DNA of 64,000 bases from a bacterium (lineage in GTDB: Bacteria > Planctomycetota > Planctomycetia > Pirellulales > Pirellulaceae): contig WGNR01000010.1 of NCBI GenBank assembly GCA_016124445.1, forward strand, positions 186,001 to 250,000. The letters are read 5' to 3'. Position 1 is the stretch's first letter; each line of letters begins with the position of its first letter. The translations under genes and the position numbers were made by a program. The notes under the pieces were generated by a model. It saw only the letters and a list, made by a program, of their open reading frames with translations. It was not told where the DNA came from and ran no database searches. Positions 30,412-39,536 of this stretch are shown here, piece after piece.

Positions 30412-30978
30412 CTAATCTCCTGCGGCGGGCTCGCACGTATCGTGGGCTAGTTCTTCGAGTTCGTTTCCTAGCTGGGCGAACGATTGCAGAAGGTCATGGT
30501 CGATTTCATGTCCCTCCGGCCCTAATCGCAATTGTTGTGAGATCTGCTGGCCAAGAGTGACGTACAATTGTGTCTTTTCTGCCAGTTTCTGATTGGCTGC
30601 TTCGCGCTCCGATACTTCGGCAGCTTCGGTAAGCAGTTCGATCAGGTCGTCTGGATCCCACGGCTTGGTGACATAGCGATACAGTCCACCCGTGTTGATC
30701 GCCTCGATGACCGACTTGATGTCGGCGTAACCGGTAAAAAGAATCCGCGTGGTGTTGGGGAATCGATGATAGGCCTGACGTGCGAGCTCTGCCCCAGTCA
30801 TTTCCGGCATCCGCTGATCGGTCATCAGGACCGATATCGGTTGCTCCGCCATGATCTGCAAGGCTTCTTGACCGGACTGGGCCGTATACACGGTGAACTG
30901 ACGGCGCAGCAGACCGATAAGTGAGTGCAAGATATCAGGCTCGTCGTCGACCAACAGTATTGAAGGTTTATGTTTCAT
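30412..30978 (-). CDS. Response regulator, receiver with helical C-terminus
   Basis: A 188-residue regulator from ATG 30978, supported by GGGAGGT about 7 nt upstream. The receiver (5-120) has DDEPD, phospho-acceptor Asp54 in MTDQRMPEMTG, and LYRYVTKPWDPDDL, the RpfG-like receiver type. The C-terminal 65 residues are helical with no DNA-binding or HD-GYP domain, so the output is unknown. Its start overlaps the end of the upstream kinase gene by 11 nt, so translation is coupled and the kinase is the likely phosphate donor. Confidence 0.9.
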   Translation of the reverse strand: MKHKPSILLVDDEPDILHSLIGLLRRQFTVYTAQSGQEALQIMAEQPISVLMTDQRMPEMTGAELARQAYHRFPNTTRILFTGYADIKSVIEAINTGGLYRYVTKPWDPDDLIELLTEAAEVSEREAANQKLAEKTQLYVTLGQQISQQLRLGPEGHEIDHDLLQSFAQLGNELEELAHDTCEPAAGD

Positions 30979-32212
30979 GACTACCTCCCGATGATGGGCT
31001 CGCGAGCGGTCGTATAGGCAATTGTACACTAAATGTGCTGCCGCGACCTAATTGGCTGCTGACTTGGATCGATCCGCCATGGTCCCGAACGATTCCATAG
31101 CTTACCGCTAGCCCCAGTCCCTGACCGCTACCCACGGGTTTGGTGGTAAAAAAGGGCTCGAAAATATGGGGCAAATCGCTACCAGAAATACCGCTGCCAT
31201 GGTCTTCCACGTCAATTTGAACGCCATCGTCGGTGCGCAGCGATCTTAAAACGATGTCGTCGTTCCGCTCGCTGGCCTGAATCGCATTCAACAGCAAGTG
31301 ATGAAGTACCTGTTGAATTTTCACAGGCTCGCACAACACTTCCGGGACGTCACCTGGGTCGATCCGCAAGTTCAGGCCGCGCGATTCGATCTCGTGGTGA
31401 AGCACTTGAGACACGGCGAACATAGCCGAGTTCACATCCAGATGGTCCAATTGAGCCTCGTCCAACCGGGCGAACGAACGCAGGTTCTGGACGATGTCTC
31501 GCACACGTTTGAGACCGAAAAGCGATCGGTCGAACAACTCGGATGCCTCGCCGCGGATCCATTGATAGTCGCTTTCCTCTTCCATCTCCTGGGCTTTCTG
31601 GGCCAGTTCTGGGTGTGTTTTGGCGATATCTTCATGGATCGATCGATAGAGATCCAGTAGCTCAAACGTGGAGGAAATGTCTCGCTTCAGTACGGCAAGG
31701 TTATTGGCTACCAGCGCGATAGGATTGTTGATTTCATGTGCCATGCCGGCGGCCATTTGACCCAGACTGGCCAGTTTCTCGCTTTGGACCAACGCCGCGT
31801 GGGTTTCTCTCAGCTTGCGGTTTTGCTCGGCCAGTTCCTGTTCCAGGCGGACAATTCGTTCCCCTTCGCGAAGCCGTACACGCAGTTCGTTGTGGTCGAA
31901 CGGCTTGACTAGAAAGTCGTCCGCACCCGCCTCCATGCCGACCACCAGGTCTTCCTTCTCGCTTTTGGCGGTCAACAGGATGATGTAAACGTAGAAGGGA
32001 ACGTTGGCCGAGCGAATCTTGCGGATCAACTCCAGCCCGTCCATTTCGGGCATTACCCAGTCGGTAAGGACCAGGCGAAATGGCTCTTTCTGGAACGCTT
32101 CCCAGGCTTGGGCACCATTTTCGACCTCGGTGATGTCGTACTTCCACCCTTCGAGCGCCCGTACGAGGATCCTCCGCATCATCAAACCATCTTCAGCAAC
32201 CAGGACTCTCAT
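30968..32212 (-). CDS. Receiver-histidine kinase
   Basis: A 414-residue soluble kinase with an N-terminal receiver (1-118; phospho-acceptor Asp51 in LTDWVMPEMDG, KPFDHNEL). A coiled-coil linker follows (IVRLEQELAEQNRKL). The HisKA domain has His159 in GMAHEINNP. The ATPase domain has the N box (LLLNAIQASE), G1 (DHGSGIS) and G2 (GSGQGLGLAVSYGIV). It has no membrane segment, so it probably receives phosphate from the large sensor kinase upstream and drives the response regulator downstream. The gene starts 61 bp after the hybrid kinase and overlaps the regulator gene by 11 nt. Confidence 0.93.
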   Translation of the reverse strand: MRVLVAEDGLMMRRILVRALEGWKYDITEVENGAQAWEAFQKEPFRLVLTDWVMPEMDGLELIRKIRSANVPFYVYIILLTAKSEKEDLVVGMEAGADDFLVKPFDHNELRVRLREGERIVRLEQELAEQNRKLRETHAALVQSEKLASLGQMAAGMAHEINNPIALVANNLAVLKRDISSTFELLDLYRSIHEDIAKTHPELAQKAQEMEEESDYQWIRGEASELFDRSLFGLKRVRDIVQNLRSFARLDEAQLDHLDVNSAMFAVSQVLHHEIESRGLNLRIDPGDVPEVLCEPVKIQQVLHHLLLNAIQASERNDDIVLRSLRTDDGVQIDVEDHGSGISGSDLPHIFEPFFTTKPVGSGQGLGLAVSYGIVRDHGGSIQVSSQLGRGSTFSVQLPIRPLASPSSGGSHET

Positions 32213-32273
32213 GGGGTACTTCGTGAATTCTCAGGCTGGGCTTCAGCAATTGGGCTAATGAATCGTTGGCAAG

Positions 32274-35474
<3,201 letters not shown>

Positions 35475-35924
35475 GCGGCGAATGATGGATTCAATGGGGC
35501 AAATAGATTCAAGGTGTCGTCACTCGCAATCATGACGGGGCGCATCCAGGAATCTCTTCTAATTTACGTTAGAAACGAGCCCAGAAGCAACGACGTTGAA
35601 TCGGAAGTCCAAGGATAATCGTAAGTAAGCTAATTCATTGAATACAAAATCATGCTGGCACCGATTCTCAATTGTCGACGCTAGATAGGTATGATTCAGG
35701 CAAAACGATTCATCGACAAGTCAAGTTGGACGTAGCTTCTAGATAGGCACTTACTCGCCCCTCGATCGACCTGAGATGGACAATTAGGCACGACATTTGA
35801 CGTTGGGAACCCCCTGACTTGTTGAATTCTGTTCTCCTGGCCCCTAGACTTAGCCCAATCGGGTCTGTTTGCCATAGGGCCCTGATTTGCCCCCCGCCTT
35901 CCTGTCCTGCCTGAGGTTTTTTTA
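35475..35924. other. Divergent intergenic region, no gene seen
   Basis: About 450 bp between the hybrid kinase and sialidase genes. It should carry both promoters. A minus-strand frame crosses its right half, but it overlaps the sialidase and is Lys/Gln/Arg-rich low-complexity, so I do not call it. No clear operator or RNA was found. Confidence 0.5.
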
Positions 35925-37076
35925 ATGCGCTGGTTTCTGCTGCTTGTTGTTTGCTTGACGTTTTCCTTCGCTTCGCCTGTTTCTTTCGCCGCCGAGCCTG
36001 ACGCGGTCGAAGTATGGAAAAGTGGTGTCGATGGTTACAACACTTATCGAATTCCCGCGGTGATCCAAGCCGCCGACGGCAGTTTGCTTGCATTTTGTGA
36101 AGGACGTCGAAAGTCAAGCAGCGACACAGGTGCCATCGACTTGGTCATGAAACGTTCGACTGATCAGGGCAAAACCTGGGGGGACCAGGTCGTGGTCTGG
36201 AAAGATCAGGACAACACCTGCGGCAATCCTTGTCCGGTCGTTGATCAAACAACCGGTCGGATTCACCTTCTGCTAACCCACAACCTGGGAGAAGACCACG
36301 AATCGGCAATCAAGTTGAACAAAGCCAAGTCGACGCGAACCGTTTGGGTTTGTCATAGCGACGACAACGGCCAAACCTGGACCGATCCGGTCGACATTAC
36401 CAAATCGGCCAAGAACCCAGAGTGGGGTTGGTACGCCACGGGCCCTGGCGTCGGGATTCAACTGCAGCATGGACCACATAAGGGACGATTGGTGATTCCG
36501 TGCGATCATAGCTACCCGATCGATCCTTCTGTTGATAAGCGTGGATACGGTTTCGGTTCGCACGTGATCTTCAGCGACGATCATGGCAAGACCTGGCAAA
36601 TCGGCGGTTCGATCCGCCCCAACATGAATGAATGCCAGGTGGTCGAGATCGGTGAACATGGCGACCTGCTGATCGATATGCGTAGCTATCGTGGTCAAGG
36701 ATGCCGAGCCCAATCGATCAGCAAGGATGGCGGCACGACCTGGTCCGAGATCACCGATGCTCGCGAGTTGGTCTCGCCGGTCTGCCAGGCAAGCATGATC
36801 CGTTATGCGTGGCCGTCGGCGGGCAAGCCTGGCATGTTGCTGTTTTCCAGTCCGCGTGATCCATCCAAGCGGCAAAACCTGACGGTGCTGGCCAGTTCTG
36901 ACGACAACGAGAGTTGGCCGTGGCAAAAGGCGCTTTTCAAAGGCCCTTCCGCTTATTCGTGCCTGGCACCGGTAGGCGGCGGACAGGTTGGTTGTCTGGC
37001 CGAGGTGGGGGAAAAGAGTCCTTACCAAACGATCACGTTGTTTCGTTTTACTCCCAAGACCGAGTCTTCGAACTGA
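35925..37076 (+). CDS. Secreted exo-alpha-sialidase (GH33-like)
   Basis: A 383-residue exported sialidase that would cleave terminal sialic acids from glycoconjugates. Signal peptide 1-23. The family motif is YRIPA with Arg42 of the arginine triad. The catalytic acid is likely Asp67 or Asp72 (SSSDTGAIDLVMKRS). At least four Asp-box repeats are visible (STDQGKTWGD, SDDNGQTWTD, SDDHGKTWQI, SKDGGTTWSE), with further strands from the six-bladed propeller. A catalytic Glu lies around NECQVVEIG and Tyr in PSAYSCL. ATG 35925 has GAGG 8 nt upstream. It may work with the SASA-family esterase at 58 kb and the nearby sulfatases on mucin-like glycans, though they are not in one operon. Confidence 0.9.
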   Translation: MRWFLLLVVCLTFSFASPVSFAAEPDAVEVWKSGVDGYNTYRIPAVIQAADGSLLAFCEGRRKSSSDTGAIDLVMKRSTDQGKTWGDQVVVWKDQDNTCGNPCPVVDQTTGRIHLLLTHNLGEDHESAIKLNKAKSTRTVWVCHSDDNGQTWTDPVDITKSAKNPEWGWYATGPGVGIQLQHGPHKGRLVIPCDHSYPIDPSVDKRGYGFGSHVIFSDDHGKTWQIGGSIRPNMNECQVVEIGEHGDLLIDMRSYRGQGCRAQSISKDGGTTWSEITDARELVSPVCQASMIRYAWPSAGKPGMLLFSSPRDPSKRQNLTVLASSDDNESWPWQKALFKGPSAYSCLAPVGGGQVGCLAEVGEKSPYQTITLFRFTPKTESSN

Positions 37077-37330
37077 TTTGCGATTCGAGGCAGCCGATTT
37101 CTTTTCAGAAAAATCGCGTTTCCGGCGAACCATCTGACAAGTTGCTCGTCTAAACCTTCAGACATTTGAATTCCCAGTCATTTTCAGCGAAAGCCAGTAG
37201 CCTTCGATGTTGCATTTAAACGACATGAATCGAGACCACATCCAGAATGAGACGCGATCGCCAGGCGTGCTTGGTTATCCGGCTACCGTTCTGCGCTGTT
37301 GACCTTGGGAATACTCCCCGGCTTATTTCA
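37077..37330. other. Leader region before tRNA array, no gene
   Basis: No gene is seen between the sialidase and the terminator. A sigma70-like pair TTGACC (37299-37304) and CTTATT (37322-37327), 17 bp apart, lies at the right end. If used, transcription would start inside the following terminator stem. The -10 match is weak. Confidence 0.3.
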
Positions 37331-37364
37331 AGCCTGGCGTCAGCAGCGACGCCAGGCTTTTTTT
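37331..37364 (+). terminator. Strong intrinsic terminator before tRNA array
   Basis: A perfect 11-bp stem (AGCCTGGCGTC / GACGCCAGGCT) with a 6-nt loop is followed by a run of seven T. It is 254 bp after the sialidase stop and ends only 26 bp before the first tRNA. It insulates the array from upstream transcription, or attenuates a leader. Confidence 0.9.
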
Positions 37365-37390
37365 GTGCCTGTACCGAAACAAAAAGAGAT

Positions 37391-37462
37391 GCACCGGTTG
37401 TCTAGCGGCTAAGACTCCGCCTTCGTAACGCGGCAACGAGGGTTCGAATCCCTCCTGGTGCT
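37391..37462 (+). tRNA. tRNA-Thr (CGT)
   Basis: Acceptor GCACCGG/CTGGTGC (one G-T), discriminator T, D-stem GTC/GAC, loop TTCGTAA with anticodon CGT, T-arm GAGGG-TTCGAAT-CCCTC. One C-C mismatch closes the anticodon stem. No encoded CCA. Reads ACG. Confidence 0.9.
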
Positions 37463-37497
37463 CTGCATGTTCTTTGAAAATTGAAACGATTCAGACA

Positions 37498-37568
37498 GCG
37501 CCCATGATGTAGCGGCAGCCTACTGCCTTGCCATGGCGGAAGTGTGGGTTCGACTCCCACTGGGCGCT
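37498..37568 (+). tRNA. tRNA-Gly (GCC)
   Basis: Acceptor GCGCCCA/TGGGCGC, discriminator T, loop TTGCCAT with anticodon GCC, T-arm GTGGG-TTCGACT-CCCAC. The normal D-stem does not pair; a shifted GTAG/CTAC stem is possible. 71 nt, no CCA. Confidence 0.88.
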
Positions 37569-37577
37569 CTATCGATT

Positions 37578-37653
37578 CAGGGTGTGGGAAAGCTTGGTTT
37601 AATCCGCATGCTTCGGGAGCATGAGATCACTGGTTCAAATCCAGTCATCCTGA
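37578..37653 (+). tRNA. tRNA-Pro (CGG)
   Basis: Acceptor CAGGGTG/CATCCTG, discriminator A, D-stem GGA/TCC, anticodon stem CATGC/GCATG with loop TTCGGGA, T-arm ACTGG-TTCAAAT-CCAGT. C1 start fits a proline tRNA. Reads CCG. Confidence 0.92.
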
Positions 37654-37662
37654 CTAATTCAT

Positions 37663-37734
37663 TCCGGTGTGGCCAAACGGTAAGGCGGCGGCCTGTTAAG
37701 TCGACGAGTGAAGGTTCGATTCCTTCCACCGGAG
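37663..37734 (+). tRNA. tRNA-Asn (GTT)
   Basis: Acceptor TCCGGTG/CACCGGA, discriminator G, D-stem GCC/GGC, loop CTGTTAA with anticodon GTT, T-arm GAAGG-TTCGATT-CCTTC. The anticodon stem has one G-T pair and one outer mismatch. Confidence 0.92.
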
Positions 37735-37741
37735 CTTGGAT

Positions 37742-37830
37742 GGAAGGTCAAGCCAACTGGCGATGGCAGCCGCCTCGAAAGCGGTCGAGCGTGACAAACG
37801 CCTTGACGGGTTCGACTCCCTCACCTTCCG
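37742..37830 (+). tRNA. tRNA-Ser (CGA)
   Basis: 89-nt class II tRNA: acceptor GGAAGGT/ACCTTCC, discriminator G, loop CTCGAAA with anticodon CGA, and a long variable arm of about 20 nt. The T-stem ACGGG/CCCTC has only three Watson-Crick pairs. Reads TCG. Confidence 0.9.
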
Positions 37831-37842
37831 CTGGAAAAACAG

Positions 37843-37914
37843 GTGCTCTTGGCCGAGCGGCAAAGGTGCCAGGCTTCCAACCTGGCGAGGCGGGTTCGAC
37901 TCCCGCAGAGCACT
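37843..37914 (+). tRNA. tRNA-Gly (TCC)
   Basis: Acceptor GTGCTCT/AGAGCAC, discriminator T, anticodon stem CCAGG/CCTGG with loop CTTCCAA, T-arm GCGGG-TTCGACT-CCCGC. Reads GGA/GGG. Confidence 0.92.
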
Positions 37915-37919
37915 CCTCC

Positions 37920-37980
37920 GTCGAAAAGTTATCACAGCTTTCAGGTGAACCCGGCCTGATTGCTGGGGTCTCTTTTCGAC
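37920..37980 (+). ncRNA. tRNA-like element 1, three-way junction without D-arm
   Basis: A 61-nt element between Gly-TCC and Gln-CTG. A 9-bp closing helix GTCGAAAAG/CTTTTCGAC encloses two hairpins. One is TCAC-AGCTTTCAG-GTGA (37932-37948), whose loop contains TTT at a possible anticodon position. The other is CCCGGC-CTGATT-GCTGGG (37950-37967). There is no TTCGA T-loop and no D-arm. It could be a degenerate lysine tRNA, a tRNA mimic or a processing signal; spacing and compactness match its tRNA neighbours. Confidence 0.45.
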
Positions 37981-37985
37981 AACAA

Positions 37986-38060
37986 TGCGAGACAGATGCT
38001 GTTGGTAGTATCGCCTGGCTCTGAACCAGGAGGCCGTTGGTTCGATTCCAACTCTCGCAG
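37986..38060 (+). tRNA. tRNA-Gln (CTG)
   Basis: Acceptor TGCGAGA/TCTCGCA, discriminator G, D-stem GAT/ATC, anticodon stem CCTGG/CCAGG with loop CTCTGAA, T-arm GTTGG-TTCGATT-CCAAC. Reads CAG only. Confidence 0.93.
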
Positions 38061-38073
38061 CTTTGAAAGCAAT

Positions 38074-38145
38074 ACGTCTCTGGTGTAACGGTAGCATTGC
38101 TGGTTCCAACCCAGCCAGGTCAGGGTTCAAATCCTTGGGGGCGTG
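38074..38145 (+). tRNA. tRNA-Trp (CCA)
   Basis: Acceptor ACGTCTC/GGGGCGT (two T-G pairs), discriminator G, anticodon stem GCTGG/CCAGC with loop TTCCAAC, T-arm CAGGG-TTCAAAT-CCTTG. Confidence 0.9.
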
Positions 38146-38163
38146 CTTACAGCAAATCACATT

Positions 38164-38236
38164 CGTCCTGTAGCCCAGCGGCGACGGCAACTCTCTTACA
38201 AAGAGTAGATCGGGGGTTCGAGTCCCTCCAGGACGA
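38164..38236 (+). tRNA. tRNA-Val (TAC)
   Basis: Acceptor CGTCCTG/CAGGACG, discriminator A, D-stem GCC/GGC, anticodon stem ACTCT/AGAGT with loop CTTACAA, T-arm GGGGG-TTCGAGT-CCCTC. Confidence 0.92.
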
Positions 38237-38238
38237 CT

Positions 38239-38299
38239 GCGATGGCGAATCCGTGAACCTGCCTAAAAGGTTAAACAAAGCGTTTCGCGAGTCATCGCG
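38239..38299 (+). ncRNA. tRNA-like element 2, short, CTA at anticodon position
   Basis: Another 61-nt element, 2 nt after tRNA-Val. A 7-bp acceptor-like helix GCGATGG/TCATCGC encloses a perfect 5-bp stem AACCT/AGGTT with 7-nt loop GCCTAAA, where positions 34-36 read CTA (amber) and position 33 is C instead of T. Only 10 nt separate helix and stem, too short for a D-arm. The 3' part has no TTCGA T-loop, only a weak AAAC/GTTT or GCG/CGC hairpin. Degenerate tRNA, suppressor-like tRNA or tRNA mimic are all possible. Confidence 0.4.
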
Positions 38300-38307
38300 C
38301 ATAAAAA

Positions 38308-38380
38308 GTTCTCGTGGAGCAGTGGAGTGCTCGCTTGCTTGTCACGCAAGAGATCGCCGGTTCGAGTCCGGTCGGGAACG
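38308..38380 (+). tRNA. tRNA-Asp (GTC)
   Basis: Acceptor GTTCTCG/CGGGAAC, discriminator G, D-stem GAGC/GCTC, anticodon stem CTTGC/GCAAG with loop TTGTCAC, T-arm GCCGG-TTCGAGT-CCGGT. Confidence 0.93.
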
Positions 38381-38385
38381 CTTAT

Positions 38386-38460
38386 GGCACGCTGCGCCAA
38401 TAAGGCAGAGCGACTTGGTTCAAAACCAAGTGGATGGGGGTTCGAATCCCTCGCGTGCTA
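38386..38460 (+). tRNA. tRNA-Leu (CAA) with short variable loop
   Basis: Acceptor GGCACGC/GCGTGCT (G1-T72), discriminator A, D-stem CGC/GCG, anticodon stem CTTGG/CCAAG with loop TTCAAAA, so anticodon CAA (TTG codon). T-arm GGGGG-TTCGAAT-CCCTC. The variable loop is only TGGAT, whereas bacterial leucine tRNAs have a long variable arm. Identity by anticodon is Leu; the charging enzyme is uncertain. Confidence 0.85.
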
Positions 38461-38472
38461 CTGAATCACTTT

Positions 38473-38557
38473 GGGTTGTGTTCCCCGCGGCTGCCTGTAA
38501 ACCAGACGTCATAAAAAAGCGGGGTGGCGACGAGAGGTTCGATTCCTTCACGGCCCA
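38473..38557 (+). tRNA. tRNA-Tyr (GTA), aberrant D-arm
   Basis: 85-nt class II-like tRNA: acceptor GGGTTGT/ACGGCCC, discriminator A, loop CTGTAAA with anticodon GTA. The anticodon stem is weak, with three central pairs. The 3' half of the D-stem is missing; CCCCGC in its place is complementary to GCGGGG in the long variable region. The T-stem has four pairs. Possibly a decayed gene. Confidence 0.7.
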
Positions 38558-38586
38558 CTTGGACGAAATGGATTGAGGTAAGTCGC

Positions 38587-39096
38587 ATGGCGAAGCTGAA
38601 AGTAAAACGAGGTTACCGTTTCATCAAAGAACTGGGTGGTGCCGTCAAACGCAACACGGTCAGCTTTGGCGCCGATTGGTTGGTGCGCTTAGGCGGCGCG
38701 CACGGGCGTGTGCTCGACTATGGCTGCGGCTTTGGATTCGATGCCGATCACTTTGGCTGGAATGCGTTTGATCCGTACTATCGGCAGCAAATACCGGAAG
38801 GCCATTTCGACACGGTCATTTGCAATCATGTGCTCAACATGCTGACGCGAGCGAGTCGGCTGGCGGCAATTGAAGACATTCGGACGTTGCTGAAAACGAG
38901 AGGTGTCGCCTGGTTGATCGTTCCAAGGAATATTCCTCGGAATGGCAAGGTGGCGATGCGAAAACGAATTCAGAATTACGTGCAGCTGAGCCTGCCATCG
39001 GTGTACGAGGACGAGAAGTTAGAGATTTATCGAATGAGAAAGTTATCAGAATTCGAGGACAGCACGGAAGAAATCGAAGCACGACTGGTGCGTTGA
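38587..39096 (+). CDS. Methyltransferase-like protein inside the tRNA array
   Basis: A 169-residue protein with a class I SAM-methyltransferase core. Motif I is VLDYGCGFGFD (Asp44, Gly46-Gly50), an acidic FDPYY follows at 61-65, then FDTVICNHVLNML at 74-86 and a hydrophobic GVAWLIVPRN strand near 107-115. The DYGCG...VLNML layout recalls the putative methyltransferases associated with DNA phosphorothioation, but this protein is much shorter and basic at its N-terminus (MAKLKVKRGYR). GAGG lies 8 nt before ATG 38587. It sits 29 bp after tRNA-Tyr and 8 bp before tRNA-Glu on the same strand, so it is probably in the array transcript. tRNA or nucleic-acid methylation is only a guess. Confidence 0.8.
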   Translation: MAKLKVKRGYRFIKELGGAVKRNTVSFGADWLVRLGGAHGRVLDYGCGFGFDADHFGWNAFDPYYRQQIPEGHFDTVICNHVLNMLTRASRLAAIEDIRTLLKTRGVAWLIVPRNIPRNGKVAMRKRIQNYVQLSLPSVYEDEKLEIYRMRKLSEFEDSTEEIEARLVR

Positions 39097-39104
39097 TAAA
39101 ACCA

Positions 39105-39176
39105 GGCCCGTTCGTTTAGTGGTTAGGATGCGAGACCCTCATTCTCGCGACATGGGTTCGACTCCCATACGGGCCA
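39105..39176 (+). tRNA. tRNA-Glu (CTC)
   Basis: Acceptor GGCCCGT/ACGGGCC, discriminator A, anticodon stem CGAGA/TCTCG with loop CCCTCAT: anticodon CTC but C instead of the near-universal T at position 33. T-arm ATGGG-TTCGACT-CCCAT. Confidence 0.87.
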
Positions 39177-39183
39177 CTGTTAT

Positions 39184-39266
39184 GGCCAAGTGGCGGAATT
39201 AGAAGACGCGCGACGCTTAGAACGTCGTGTCCACCGGGCGTGGGAGTGCAAGTCTCCCCTTGGCCA
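39184..39266 (+). tRNA. tRNA-Leu (TAG)
   Basis: Acceptor GGCCAAG/CTTGGCC, discriminator A, anticodon stem CGACG/CGTCG with loop CTTAGAA, long variable arm. The T-arm is GGGAG-TGCAAGT-CTCCC: G replaces T at position 55, the usual pseudouridine site. Confidence 0.9.
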
Positions 39267-39277
39267 CTTTTTATTAT

Positions 39278-39346
39278 CGTGGGTGAACGAGTGTTCATCC
39301 GGGCCTCATAAGCCTGGACCGTCGGGTGCGACTCCCGGACCCACTA
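39278..39346 (+). tRNA. tRNA-Met (CAT), short D-loop
   Basis: Acceptor helix of six pairs (GTGGGT/ACCCAC) with an unpaired C1-T72, anticodon stem CGGGC/GCCTG with loop CTCATAA. The D-arm is GAAC-GAGT-GTTC, a 4-nt loop lacking the GG pair. The T-loop is TGCGACT, G at position 55. The unpaired first base recalls initiator tRNA, but the three G-C stem pairs are not clear. Confidence 0.8.
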
Positions 39347-39356
39347 CTTTTATCAT

Positions 39357-39430
39357 GGTGACTGAAGTGTATCTGGTAAGCACGCCTGCCTGTGAAGCAG
39401 GAAGAAGGAGTTCGAATCTCCTCTGTCACC
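39357..39430 (+). tRNA. tRNA-His (GTG)
   Basis: Extra G at -1 opposite C73, as required for histidine identity. Acceptor GTGACTG/CTGTCAC with one T-T mismatch, D-stem GTG/CAC, anticodon stem CCTGC/GCAGG with loop CTGTGAA, T-arm AGGAG-TTCGAAT-CTCCT. Confidence 0.92.
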
Positions 39431-39456
39431 CCTTGAATGACTTGCCCATTGTTTTT

Positions 39457-39528
39457 GACTTGATAGTGTAGCGGATCGCATGGGACCCTCCGAAGGTCCA
39501 GGTCCTGGTTCAATTCCAGGTCGAGTCA
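39457..39528 (+). tRNA. tRNA-Arg (CCG)
   Basis: Acceptor GACTTGA/TCGAGTC, discriminator A, D-stem GTG/CGC, anticodon stem GGACC/GGTCC with loop CTCCGAA, T-arm CCTGG-TTCAATT-CCAGG. Reads CGG. Confidence 0.92.
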
Positions 39529-39536
39529 CTTCCTTT

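Noticed and set aside
35710..36117. Minus-strand frame rich in Lys, Gln and Arg
   Set aside because: It overlaps the start and signal peptide of the sialidase and looks like low-complexity shadow.
37391..37391. Integrase attachment site at the tRNA array edge
   Set aside because: I found no duplicated tRNA 3' end and no integrase gene in the window, so an att site is not supported here.
37533..38190. Protein frames running through the tRNA genes on both strands
   Set aside because: They are made of translated tRNA sequence (for example repeated FDS and GFES pieces from T-loops) and cannot be real next to well-formed tRNAs.
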